Source: Pseudaminobacter sp047739745 (GTDB lineage Bacteria > Pseudomonadota > Alphaproteobacteria > Rhizobiales > Rhizobiaceae). From it: a stretch of 64,000 nt of DNA. The notes beneath the pieces were generated by a model. It was not told where the DNA came from. It saw only the letters and a list, made by a program, of their open reading frames with translations, and did no database searches. Below are positions 43,586-51,664 of the stretch, piece by piece. The first letter of the stretch is position 1. Each line of letters begins with the position of its first letter. The position numbers and the translations under genes are program-made. The DNA lies in assembly GCF_047739745.1 (NCBI RefSeq), contig NZ_JBLLVA010000001.1:124001-188000 (forward strand), given 5' to 3'.

Positions 43586-44071
43586 ATGCGCCGCTTGCTT
43601 ATCGGTATCACCGCATTGTGGGCCGGCGCTACAGCTCCGGCCTTGGCGCAGGAAGTCGGCAAGGTCGGCGTGGACTGGCTCGGCAACGATATCGTGATCG
43701 AAGCCGTGAAGGACCCGGCGGTGGATGGCGTGACCTGCCACGTCTCCTATTTCGATAGGGGCATGGTCGACCGGCTGCAAAAAGGCAACTGGTTCGAGAA
43801 CCCATCGGACTCGTCGATTTCCTGCCGCCAGACCGGCCCGATCACCATAGGCAAGATCGACCTCAGCGAGGAAGGGGAGGAGGTGTTCAAGCAAAGCATC
43901 AGCCTGATCTGGAAAAAGCAGGTGGTGAACCGAATTTACGACAAGAAGAACGACACGCTGATCTATCTCTCGCACTCACGCCAGGTGCAGGACGGCTCGG
44001 CGAAAATGGCGATCACAACCGTTCCGCTCTATGGGCAGAACGTGGTGTGGACCGACGGCAAGCCGCAATAG
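43586..44071 (+). CDS. creA: CreA family periplasmic protein
   Basis: The protein has 161 residues. A signal peptide ends near residue 22 (TAPALAQ). The mature sequence VGKVGVDWLGNDIVIEAVKDPAVDGVTCHVSYF is the CreA domain. AAGGAGAG precedes the ATG. CreA function is unknown although the protein is conserved in Gram-negative bacteria. CGGCGCC/GGTGCCG at 44076-44093 forms a small hairpin after the stop. Confidence 0.93.
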   Translation: MRRLLIGITALWAGATAPALAQEVGKVGVDWLGNDIVIEAVKDPAVDGVTCHVSYFDRGMVDRLQKGNWFENPSDSSISCRQTGPITIGKIDLSEEGEEVFKQSISLIWKKQVVNRIYDKKNDTLIYLSHSRQVQDGSAKMAITTVPLYGQNVVWTDGKPQ

Positions 44072-44131
44072 TTGTCGGCGCCTTACGGTGCCGAGCTTGC
44101 GAGGTGCCACGCTTCGACGTAAACGGCGCGC

Positions 44132-44773
44132 ATGACCCAGGCCGACGATCTTCGTTTCAAGGAGCCGGAGCCGCGCATCCATCCGACGGCGGAGCTGAAG
44201 TCCTGTCGGCTCGGCCGCTATGTGGTGATCGGTGAACGTGCGATCCTGCGCGAGGTGAGCGTCGGCAACTTCTCCTATTTCGAACGCCATGGCGAGGCGA
44301 TTTACACCACGATCGGCAAATTCTGCTCGATTGCCGCCAATACACGCATCAATGCGCTTGAACATCCGATCGAACGTATCACCAGCCACAAGGTGAGTTA
44401 TCGTCCCAACGAGTATTTCCGCTATCTGGGCGTCGATGGTGCGTTCAGGCAAAGGCGGCGGCAGAAATCCGTGACCATCGGCCATGACGTCTGGGTGGGG
44501 CACGGTGCCGTGATCCTGCCGGGCGTTGCCATAGGAAATGGTGCGGTCGTCGGCGCGAATGCCGTGGTGACGCGCGATGTCGCTCCCTACGAGATCGTGG
44601 CCGGCGTTCCGTCGAAGCGGCTGCGGCTGCGTTTTCCCGAGAAAATATCGGCGCGGATCGAAGCGCTTGCCTGGTGGGATTGGCCGCTCGACCGCCTCGT
44701 GGATGCCATTCCCGACATGCAGTCGATGACCATCGAGGCGTTTCTCGACCGCTGGGAACGTCGAGCCGATTGA
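44132..44773 (+). CDS. Left-handed beta-helix (hexapeptide) acyltransferase
   Basis: The protein has 213 residues. Hexapeptide repeats occur in two blocks (SCRLGRYVVIGERAILREVSVGNF and VTIGHDVWVGHGAVILPGVAIGNGAVVGANAVVTRDV), typical of CoA-dependent O- or N-acetyltransferases. YTTIGKFCSIAANTRIN and NALEHPIERIT resemble the chloramphenicol/streptogramin and PhnO-associated transferase groups. The acceptor is unknown; no neighbouring pathway points to it. Confidence 0.85.
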   Translation: MTQADDLRFKEPEPRIHPTAELKSCRLGRYVVIGERAILREVSVGNFSYFERHGEAIYTTIGKFCSIAANTRINALEHPIERITSHKVSYRPNEYFRYLGVDGAFRQRRRQKSVTIGHDVWVGHGAVILPGVAIGNGAVVGANAVVTRDVAPYEIVAGVPSKRLRLRFPEKISARIEALAWWDWPLDRLVDAIPDMQSMTIEAFLDRWERRAD

Positions 44774-45003
44774 GCGCCATCGCCGGGCGAAACTTCAATT
44801 CTCCGCTGTTTTGTCGTCCGGTCGTGGCGGCGGTAACCATCTGTCTTAAGGTAAAAGATTAGGGTTAAGAAAAGGAAAACAGGTTGTATTGATCTGAAAT
44901 TGCACTTCCTGATTGTATATCTCGCTGAAGCATGAATAATCAATATCGCAGGTACATCGCAGGGAAGATGAAGGAATACTTCGTGCAACAAGGAGAATGC
45001 ATC

Positions 45004-45354
45004 ATGAAAACCTTTACCATTACACTCGCTGCCGCTTTTGTTTCTTGCTCCGCCATCGCCGCGCAAGCCGGCGGCTGGGGTTCCAGCAGCCATACGCAAT
45101 TCGGCCACAACCAGACATCGACCGGCGGCCTAGTCAACGTCTCGCCGTCCATCGGCCTTGGCGACGTCAACGTGCTGAACGGCTTGCTCAATGGCACCTC
45201 GGTGCTGAACGGCTCGGCCATCCTCAGCGGCAACACGGTGTCGGGCATCCTGAACGGCAACAACACCGGCAACGGCATTTTGAGCGGGATCGGCGTCGGC
45301 GTGCTCGGCGGCAACAGCATCCTGAACCGGAAGAGCTACAAGCTCGGCCGCTGA
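45004..45354 (+). CDS. Secreted Leu-Asn-Gly repeat protein, unknown function
   Basis: The protein has 116 residues. A signal peptide ends near residue 22 (AIAAQAG). The mature part has short repeats of the form (V/I)L(N/S)G: NVLNGLLNG, SVLNG, AILSG, GILNG, GILSG, GVLGG, SILN, ending in basic RKSYKLGR. Regularly spaced hydrophobic-Asn-Gly turns suggest a beta-solenoid or fibre-like fold, but I recognise no family. AAGGAG precedes the ATG. It faces tail-to-tail an unknown beta-barrel protein, with a strong hairpin between them. Confidence 0.75.
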   Translation: MKTFTITLAAAFVSCSAIAAQAGGWGSSSHTQFGHNQTSTGGLVNVSPSIGLGDVNVLNGLLNGTSVLNGSAILSGNTVSGILNGNNTGNGILSGIGVGVLGGNSILNRKSYKLGR

Positions 45355-45373
45355 CCGCAGCGTGCGGCAAATG

Positions 45374-45407
45374 CCTATCCTGCCCGCGTCAACTGCGGCA
45401 GGATAGG
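45374..45407. terminator. Perfect hairpin between convergent genes
   Basis: CCTATCCTGCC (45374-45384) pairs perfectly with GGCAGGATAGG (45397-45407), 12-base loop. There is no T tract, so it may be a stem that protects both 3' ends rather than a classical terminator. Confidence 0.5.
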
Positions 45408-45441
45408 TCCCTGGATGGAACTCGTGGAGCGGTTCGCCGCT

Positions 45442-46605
45442 CTACAGTTTCGTCCTGATACCGACGAACGCATCGAGCGAGTTCTTGCGGGTGTCGATAA
45501 CCGTCAGGCGGCGATCGGTGAAATCCAGACGAACAACCAGCGACAGGGCTTTGGTGGCGTCGTATGCCGCTTCCGCGTAGATGCCGTAGGCATGTTCTTC
45601 GTTTTCCAGCAGCAGGTTTTCCTTCAGCTCGCCGAATATGCCGGAAGCGAGCAGCAGTTTTTCCGATGGCCGCAGCCTGACCTCGATCTCGCCGCGCTGC
45701 AGCCATGAGGCGAGCGGATCGTCGCTATCGACCGTTTCGAAGCGGCCGAATACGGCACCACGCAGTTCCAAGCCGTGGAGCAGCGGCTTGGCGAAACTGA
45801 GTTGATAGGTCGGGCGGGTATTCGCATAAATGTCATCGGCGCCGAGCAGCGTCTGGATGCCTAGGGCGACGTTGATGGTCGCGCCGTCGGTTCCGGTCCA
45901 GCCGGCCTCGGTGCGCAACGTGTACTCGGACAGCGACAGCCCCGCGGGTGGAAAACCGAGCTTTTCGACCGAAACCCTGGTTGCCGAGGCCGAGACGCCG
46001 TAGGTGACCGGACCGGCGGTGCGAAAGAGCCTGGCGCCAATCCGTAGCCGGTTTTGGTCGGGGTCGAGTTTCGTTGGCGCGAAGATCGTGTCCTGGAACG
46101 TTGTCCTGCCGACCTTCTCGAGCGCATCGGCGAGTTCGAGGACCAATGCCGTGCCGCCGCCGAGATCGATGCCGAGCTGGGTTTCAGCGGCGAACACTTG
46201 GCTCAGCGTGCGCGTGCCGAGGACGAAGGGCCCAAGCGTCAGGTCGTCGCCTTCCGAAGAAACCCGATAGCTGAGCGCGCCGCGAAGTTCCACCGTGGGA
46301 CTGAGTTTTTTCGTAACTTCCAGTTGCAGTGCGGCGGCGTGGTCGTCCTCGATACCGATCGTATCATAGCGGCTTGCCTGGAATTCTGCGCCGAGCCGCA
46401 CGACGCCGTTTTCGTGCTGCGCGGCATGCTGAAGCGAGCCGCGGATCAAGGTGTACCAGTCGGCGACGGCGAATTCGCTGTCGAGGGCATTGCTGGTGTG
46501 GTGCCGCTCTATGCTGGCGGACATCGTCGGTGCGGATGCCGGCTCGGCAAGTGCTGGCGAAGAAGCTGCCAAAGCCAGGAATGCGCAGACGCTTTTCATC
46601 CGCAC
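45442..46605 (-). CDS. Predicted outer-membrane beta-barrel protein, unknown family
   Basis: The protein has 387 residues. A signal peptide ends near residue 20 (SPALAEP). The rest alternates polar and hydrophobic residues in strand-length blocks (ELRGALSYRVSSE, VTYGVSASATRV, GIYAEAAYDAT, LSLVVRLDFTDRR), typical of an outer-membrane barrel, ending in FVGIRTKL. I recognise no named family. The start is taken as GTG at 46605, since GGAG lies six bases upstream; ATG at 46599 is the alternative. Confidence 0.7.
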   Translation of the reverse strand: MRMKSVCAFLALAASSPALAEPASAPTMSASIERHHTSNALDSEFAVADWYTLIRGSLQHAAQHENGVVRLGAEFQASRYDTIGIEDDHAAALQLEVTKKLSPTVELRGALSYRVSSEGDDLTLGPFVLGTRTLSQVFAAETQLGIDLGGGTALVLELADALEKVGRTTFQDTIFAPTKLDPDQNRLRIGARLFRTAGPVTYGVSASATRVSVEKLGFPPAGLSLSEYTLRTEAGWTGTDGATINVALGIQTLLGADDIYANTRPTYQLSFAKPLLHGLELRGAVFGRFETVDSDDPLASWLQRGEIEVRLRPSEKLLLASGIFGELKENLLLENEEHAYGIYAEAAYDATKALSLVVRLDFTDRRLTVIDTRKNSLDAFVGIRTKL

Positions 46606-46915
46606 GATGCGCTCCGCTTGCTGGGAGCCTCTCCCGCCTGCGGGGGTGGCGAGGCGGGAGAGGCTGGAGGAACCCGCCGAAGCGGAAGGAGCAGGCTCTT
46701 GCCTGCATAGGGACGGTAGGACATTGTTCCTAAATATCGCGTGAGAGTTGTATAATCGTTAAAGTTGTATCCGGATGTGGCGCTAAGAAGGATGTGAGCT
46801 GCCCCCTTTCAGCATTGGGTGCGCAAAGCTTGCAACCTCGCGGGTATTGATCTAGCGAAACGACGATCATCTCATGCGAAGACGCCTCGCACATCAGCCA
46901 CGCTTCCGGAACGCC
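46606..46915. other. 310-bp divergent gap between beta-barrel gene and gatB
   Basis: I see no gene. It holds a perfect 13-bp hairpin GCCTCTCCCGCCT / AGGCGGGAGAGGC (46627-46664), a smaller one GCAGGC-TCTT-GCCTGC (46691-46706), and a TATAAT at 46751-46756 inside two GTTGTAT repeats (46747 and 46764). The TATAAT could be a -10 for gatB, but no well-spaced -35 is obvious. Confidence 0.5.
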
Positions 46916-48415
46916 ATGACTCTTATCGATACACGCACGCCCGATCCGAAACGCCTGATCCCTGGAGCCACCGGCGATTGGGAAATTGTCATCGGCATGG
47001 AGGTTCATGCGCAGGTGACCTCGAACGCCAAGCTGTTTTCGGGAGCCTCGACCTCGTTCGGGGCGGCCCCTAATGCCAATGTCAGCCTGGTCGATGCGGC
47101 AATGCCGGGCATGTTGCCGGTCATCAACGAGGAATGCGTGAAACAGGCGATCCGCACCGGCCTTGGCCTGAAGGCGCAGATCAATCACAAATCGGTTTTC
47201 GACCGGAAGAACTATTTTTATCCCGACCTGCCTCAGGGCTACCAGATTTCGCAGTTCAAGCAGCCGATCGTCGGCGAGGGCACGGTGATCGTCTCCGTCG
47301 GTCCCGACAAGAAGGGTGAGTTCGAGGATATCGAAGTCGGCATCGAGCGGCTGCATCTTGAGCAGGACGCCGGCAAGTCGATGCATGACCAGCATCCGAC
47401 CATGTCCTATGTCGACCTGAACCGTTCGGGCGTCGCGCTGATGGAAATCGTATCGAAGCCCGATATGCGCTCGGCCGACGAGGCCAAAGCCTATCTCACC
47501 AAGCTGCGGATGATCGTGCGCTATCTCGGCACTTGCGACGGCAATATGGACGAAGGCTCGATGCGTGCCGACGTCAACGTGTCGGTGCGCCGGCCGGGCG
47601 GCGAATTCGGCACGCGCTGCGAGATCAAGAACGTCAATTCCATCCGCTTCGTCGGCCAGGCGATCGAATATGAGGCGCGCCGGCAGATCGCCATTCTGGA
47701 AGATGGTGGCGCAATCGAGCAGGAAACGCGGCTGTTCGATCCGAACAAGGGCGAGACGCGCTCGATGCGCTCCAAGGAGGAGGCGCATGACTATCGCTAT
47801 TTCCCCGATCCGGACCTGCTGCCGCTGGAATTCGACCAGGCTTATGTCGATGCGCTGGCCGCAGACCTGCCGGAGCTGCCCGACGACAAGCGGGCGCGAC
47901 TGATCTCGAGCCTTGGGCTTTCGGTCTACGATGCCTCCATCCTCGTCGCGGAAAAATCGATTGCCGACTATTTCGAGAAGGTGGCGAGCGGCCGCGACGG
48001 CAAGCTCGCTGCCAACTGGGTCATCAACGATTTGTTGGGTGCCCTGAACAAGGACAGCGGCGATATCGAAAATGCGCCGGTTACGCCCGACCAGCTCGGC
48101 GCCATCATCGATCTCATCAAGGAAGGCACGATTTCCGGCAAGATCGCCAAGGATCTGTTCGAGATCGTGTGGAAAGAGGGTGGGGACCCGCGCGAACTGG
48201 TCGAAAGCCGGGGCATGAAGCAGGTCACCGATACGGGCGCCATTGAAAAGGCGGTCGACGAGGTGATCGCGGCAAATCCCGACAAGGCCGAACAGGCGCG
48301 CGCCAAGCCGAGCATGGCCGGGTGGTTCGTCGGCCAGGTGATGAAGGCGACCGGCGGCAAGGCCAATCCGCAGGCGGTGAACGATCTGGTCAAGGCCAAG
48401 CTCGGCGTGGAGTGA
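46916..48415 (+). CDS. gatB: Aspartyl/glutamyl-tRNA amidotransferase subunit B
   Basis: The protein has 499 residues. WEIVIGMEVHAQV near the start, the kinase-like core (DRKNYFYPDLPQGYQISQ), YVDLNRSGVALMEIVSKPD and the C-terminal YqeY-like domain (ANPDKAEQARAKPSMAGWFVGQVMKATGGKANP) are all typical. With GatA and GatC it converts misacylated Glu-tRNA(Gln) or Asp-tRNA(Asn). gatC and gatA are not in this window. The start is ATG 46916 (MTLIDTRTPD). A GNAT gene follows 4 bp downstream. Confidence 0.97.
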   Translation: MTLIDTRTPDPKRLIPGATGDWEIVIGMEVHAQVTSNAKLFSGASTSFGAAPNANVSLVDAAMPGMLPVINEECVKQAIRTGLGLKAQINHKSVFDRKNYFYPDLPQGYQISQFKQPIVGEGTVIVSVGPDKKGEFEDIEVGIERLHLEQDAGKSMHDQHPTMSYVDLNRSGVALMEIVSKPDMRSADEAKAYLTKLRMIVRYLGTCDGNMDEGSMRADVNVSVRRPGGEFGTRCEIKNVNSIRFVGQAIEYEARRQIAILEDGGAIEQETRLFDPNKGETRSMRSKEEAHDYRYFPDPDLLPLEFDQAYVDALAADLPELPDDKRARLISSLGLSVYDASILVAEKSIADYFEKVASGRDGKLAANWVINDLLGALNKDSGDIENAPVTPDQLGAIIDLIKEGTISGKIAKDLFEIVWKEGGDPRELVESRGMKQVTDTGAIEKAVDEVIAANPDKAEQARAKPSMAGWFVGQVMKATGGKANPQAVNDLVKAKLGVE

Positions 48416-48419
48416 AGCG

Positions 48420-48923
48420 ATGTTCGTACGCACCGCCAGCGAGCGTGATCTGGCGGCGGTGCGCGCGCTCCTCGTCGAGACATGGCACGCGACCTACGAT
48501 GCTCTCTACGGCGCCGATCAGGTCGAGGAGATCACCGCCGACTGGCATTCGATTGCCTCGTTGAAGGCGCGCATGGCACGGCCGAATTCCGAATTCCTCG
48601 TTGCGGACGACGGCGAGCGGCTCGGCGGCATGGCCTATGCGGCGGCGACAACCGATCCGAAGATCGTGATGCTGCACCAGCTTTACGTACATCCGTCCGC
48701 GCAACGCGCCGGGCTGGGAAGAATGCTGCTGCGGGAAATCGAGGACAGTTTCCCAGACGCCCGCCTGATCAGGCTCGAAGTCGAGCAGGCCAACGCGCCG
48801 GCCGTGGCGTTCTACCGGGCAAACGGTTTTACGCCGGTCGGAGAGACGGCGAATTGCGGCGGCGGGCAATCCGGCATACCGGCCTGGTCATGGAAAAAGT
48901 GCTCGCCTGACAGGCAAGGCTGA
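48420..48923 (+). CDS. GNAT family N-acetyltransferase
   Basis: The protein has 167 residues. The acetyl-CoA binding motif LYVHPSAQRAGLGRMLL is near residues 86-102, and QANAPAVAFYRANGFTPVG is the usual C-terminal GNAT block. It probably acetylates a small molecule or protein amine; the substrate is unknown. It begins 4 bp after gatB and is likely co-transcribed. Confidence 0.88.
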   Translation: MFVRTASERDLAAVRALLVETWHATYDALYGADQVEEITADWHSIASLKARMARPNSEFLVADDGERLGGMAYAAATTDPKIVMLHQLYVHPSAQRAGLGRMLLREIEDSFPDARLIRLEVEQANAPAVAFYRANGFTPVGETANCGGGQSGIPAWSWKKCSPDRQG

Positions 48924-48933
48924 TCGGCTTGAT

Positions 48934-49416
48934 TCAAGACGTTGCCCGAACGCGCTCGGCTTCGGCAAGGCGCGTGATGTAGGCGGTGAAATCCGGATCC
49001 TCGCCGGGCAGAAGCGAGGGCAGGGCGCGGCGAAAATCCTCGCGCTCGCACCATTCGCGCATGAAATCCTCCCATGAGCGCCAATGCCGCAGCTTGCGTG
49101 GCGTCATGTTCTTCTCATAGGCGACCAGATAGGCTCTTTCGAACAGCGCGATCAGAATGGCGAAGAGCGCCAACATCTGCTCGAGCTGGAGTTCGTTGAG
49201 GCCGGGGGTTGCCTCGCGTGACTGCAGCTTCAGGTCGGGATGGTCGAGGGTGAGCTTGAGGAAATCGGTATAGCCATCGGCCAGCATCTGCCGGATTTCT
49301 TCCTCCTCGTTGACGCGTTCCTTGCGCTGTTCGTAGACGAAGATGAAGATGGCGAGCGGCAGGCCGATTATGGTTACGCACAGGCTGAGTATTTCGAGGA
49401 TCTGCCTGAAGTCCAT
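48934..49416 (-). CDS. Hypothetical single-span membrane protein
   Basis: The protein has 160 residues from ATG 49414-49416 (MDFRQILEIL). One hydrophobic segment (about residues 8-27, SLCVTIIGLPLAIFIFVYE) is followed by a charged helical region and a second hydrophobic stretch near 80-100. I recognise no family. A longer in-frame start exists at 49542, and the ribosome site is weak for both. It is convergent with the GNAT gene and divergent from the NDUFA12 gene. Confidence 0.6.
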   Translation of the reverse strand: MDFRQILEILSLCVTIIGLPLAIFIFVYEQRKERVNEEEEIRQMLADGYTDFLKLTLDHPDLKLQSREATPGLNELQLEQMLALFAILIALFERAYLVAYEKNMTPRKLRHWRSWEDFMREWCEREDFRRALPSLLPGEDPDFTAYITRLAEAERVRATS

Positions 49417-49583
49417 CGCGTGCGGCCCGTATGGATCTACGCTCAACTCTCGCGATGCTATGTCCTTTGCCCGCCCTTGCCAATTGCGTGCAAAGCGGCG
49501 CTCAACAGCCAAAGCCTTGCAATAAGAACGCGCGGACGCCATAAGGCGGGGAGTTGTTGCGCATTGGAGCGCTTGAGAATCGC

Positions 49584-49982
49584 ATGAAGAATTTCCTCCT
49601 GCAATTTTTCACCTGGTGGAGCAGCCAGACGCTCGGCACCCGTTTCCACACCTGGCGTCATGGCACCGAGGTTGGCCGCGACGAGGCGGGAAACATCTAT
49701 TACGAAGGCGGCAAGGACTCCGAGGGGCGCACGCGGCGCTGGGTCATCTACAAGGACCTGGTTGAAGCCTCGCAAATTCCGCCGGGCTGGCACGGCTGGA
49801 TTCATCACCGGGTAGATACGCCGCCATCGAAGGAAAACTACGTGGCGCGGGAGTGGGAGAAACCACATCTGCCCAACCTGACCGGCAGCGCTGCGGCCTA
49901 CCGTCCGAAAGGCTCGCTGCTCGGCACTGGCCATCGGCCGCAGGTAACCGGCGACTACGACGCCTGGACGCCGGGCGGGTGA
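49584..49982 (+). CDS. NDUFA12-family protein (complex I 17.2-kDa subunit homologue)
   Basis: The protein has 132 residues. LGTRFHTWRHGTEVGRDEAGNIYYE and the RRWVIYKDLVEASQIPPGWHGWIHH block are the NDUFA12 signature. In alphaproteobacteria these proteins are accessory subunits of NADH: ubiquinone oxidoreductase, unlinked to the main nuo operon. The start MKNFLLQFF at 49584 is chosen by family similarity. Position next to DUF2155 and aat is a conserved alphaproteobacterial order. Confidence 0.94.
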   Translation: MKNFLLQFFTWWSSQTLGTRFHTWRHGTEVGRDEAGNIYYEGGKDSEGRTRRWVIYKDLVEASQIPPGWHGWIHHRVDTPPSKENYVAREWEKPHLPNLTGSAAAYRPKGSLLGTGHRPQVTGDYDAWTPGG

Positions 49983-50100
49983 GGGCATTCGTTAGTTCAT
50001 TGCTAAGACCAAGGGTATTTTCTCGCCATATTTTGTGGCTATCAGCGCTGCAACAAGGCGTCACCCACGCAGCCTGGCTTCAATCTCCGGTATTTTCCCG

Positions 50101-50736
50101 ATGACGACAACCAGCCGACATTCACGAGGCCGACGCGCTGCGAGCGCCTGGGCCGCGTCGGTATTGGCACTCGCTTCGATGCTTGCTCCCGCCGCCGCGC
50201 AGCAGTCCGACCAGTTTCCGCCGCCTCCGCAGGAGCCGGGCGTTTTCGCTCCGCTCGAGGAACCTGCCGCTCCGCCTCCGGCAGAGGAGCCGGGTCCCAT
50301 CCCCGGCGAGGAGTTGCCAGCGCCTGTTCCCGGCGAGGAGCCGACCTCGGCGCCGCCCGAACAAGAGACGACGCCGGCTCCGGCCAAACCGGCAAATGCC
50401 GGCCGCGTGAAGAACCCGGTTGCCGAGTTTACCGGTGTCGACAAGATCACCGGACGCATCATCACCTTCGATGTCTATATTGACGAGACGGTGCAGTTCG
50501 GCGCGCTGCAGGTGACACCGCGTGTCTGCTATTCGCGCCCGGAAAGCGAAGAGCCGAAAACCGACGCGTTTGTGGAAGTCGACGAGATCACGCTCGACCG
50601 GAAAATCCGTCGCATCTTCACCGGTTGGATGTTCGCCGAAAGCCCTGGGCTCAACGCCGTCGAGCATGCCGTCTACGACGTGTGGCTGAAGGGTTGCAAG
50701 ACGGAATCCGACGTGCCGGCCCCGAAAACCAACTGA
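50101..50736 (+). CDS. DUF2155 domain periplasmic protein
   Basis: The protein has 211 residues. A twin-Arg-containing N-terminus and a signal peptide (ALASMLAPAAAQ, to about 36) precede a Pro/Glu-rich spacer (40-100) and a C-terminal DUF2155 domain (VAEFTGVDKITGRIITFDVYIDETVQFGALQVTPRVCYSRP). Its function is unknown. It is conserved between NDUFA12 and aat/acc genes in the order. The start is ATG 50101. Confidence 0.88.
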   Translation: MTTTSRHSRGRRAASAWAASVLALASMLAPAAAQQSDQFPPPPQEPGVFAPLEEPAAPPPAEEPGPIPGEELPAPVPGEEPTSAPPEQETTPAPAKPANAGRVKNPVAEFTGVDKITGRIITFDVYIDETVQFGALQVTPRVCYSRPESEEPKTDAFVEVDEITLDRKIRRIFTGWMFAESPGLNAVEHAVYDVWLKGCKTESDVPAPKTN

Positions 50737-50833
50737 CGACGACCGGCGCTATAGCCGTCTCGACTTCCAACACTTTTGGTCAGGCAATTCCGATGGAAGT
50801 CGATTTCCGCTTCCCTGAAATTGCTTTAGGGGC

Positions 50834-51451
50834 TCACGGGTAGAATTCGGCCCGGCCTTGCAGGGCTTCTTCTAGCAACTGCTCATATCGGCCGCGCGCG
50901 ATGTCGATTGCACCGAAGCGCTTCAGATGTTCGGTGGTGAACTGCGTGTCGAGAAGCACGAAGCCGCGTGCATTCAGGCGCTCGACCAGGCTGACCAGAC
51001 AGACTTTCGAGGCGTCGGTTTCCTTCGAGAACATGCTTTCACCAAAGAAAACGCGGCCGAGCGTCACGCCGTACAGCCCGCCGACAAGGCGGTCCTCCCG
51101 CCAAGCCTCTACCGAGTGGCAATTGCCCCGCTCGAACAGTCTGATATAGGCTTCACGGATCGAAGCGTTGATCCAGGTGGTCCTGCGCTCGGCGCGCTCC
51201 TCGGCGCAGCCATCTATAACCCCGATAAAATCGCTATCGAATCGGATGTCGAAACGCCGCTGGCGGATGGTCTTGCGCAGGCTTTTGGGAATATGGAAAG
51301 CGTCGAGCGGGATGATGCCCCGCGTTTCCGGACGTACCCAGAAGACGTCCGGATCGGTTGCGCTTTCAGCCATCGGGAAGACGCCCGACGCATAGGCGCG
51401 AAGCAGGATATCGACCGGAATCCGGTGTCCGGGAGCATAGGGGCGGGTCAT
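50834..51451 (-). CDS. aat: Leucyl/phenylalanyl-tRNA: protein transferase
   Basis: The protein has 205 residues. VDILLRAYASGVFPMAESATDPDVFWVRPETRGIIPLD, then GNCHSVEAWREDRLVGGLYGV and GRVFFGESMFS are the Aat signature. It adds Leu or Phe to N-terminal Lys/Arg of proteins, marking them for ClpS-ClpAP degradation. The start at 51449-51451 begins MTRPYAPGH. It lies downstream of accC on the same strand, separated by a 213-bp gap with a repeat. Confidence 0.95.
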   Translation of the reverse strand: MTRPYAPGHRIPVDILLRAYASGVFPMAESATDPDVFWVRPETRGIIPLDAFHIPKSLRKTIRQRRFDIRFDSDFIGVIDGCAEERAERRTTWINASIREAYIRLFERGNCHSVEAWREDRLVGGLYGVTLGRVFFGESMFSKETDASKVCLVSLVERLNARGFVLLDTQFTTEHLKRFGAIDIARGRYEQLLEEALQGRAEFYP

Positions 51452-51545
51452 GGGGTGTCGCCGGCACGCCGGTGGGCGACCCTGCCGCCTTCGCATCTCT
51501 CCAGCACCTTGCCGCCGCACATCTTAGCCGCCCGCCGGGTTCAAA

Positions 51546-51655
51546 CTACAGCCCTTGGTGTCCGATCGGACGCGGCAAGAGGGATGTAGCGCTTTTGAAT
51601 TTAAGCACAACCCTGTCCAAAATCGATCCCGCTTTTGGATTTATGAGATCATGCG
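51546..51655. repeat. Possible diverged third copy of the mosaic repeat
   Basis: CCCTTGGTGTCCGATCGGACG (51552-51572) resembles the core of the mosaic repeat (CCTTGTGCGTCC...GGACGCAC), and CTACA/TGTAG flank it as outer arms. The following AAAATCGATCCC...TTTGGATT segment resembles the second part of the clear copies. Divergence is high, so the assignment is tentative. Confidence 0.4.
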
Positions 51656-51664
51656 GAATATACG

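Noticed and set aside
44850..44880. Two TTAAG motifs upstream of the repeat-protein gene as a CtrA site
   Set aside because: Spacing does not match the seven-base spacer; only half-sites remain.
46916..48415. gatB without gatC and gatA nearby as a possible anomaly
   Set aside because: In many alphaproteobacteria gatB lies apart from gatCA, so this is ordinary.
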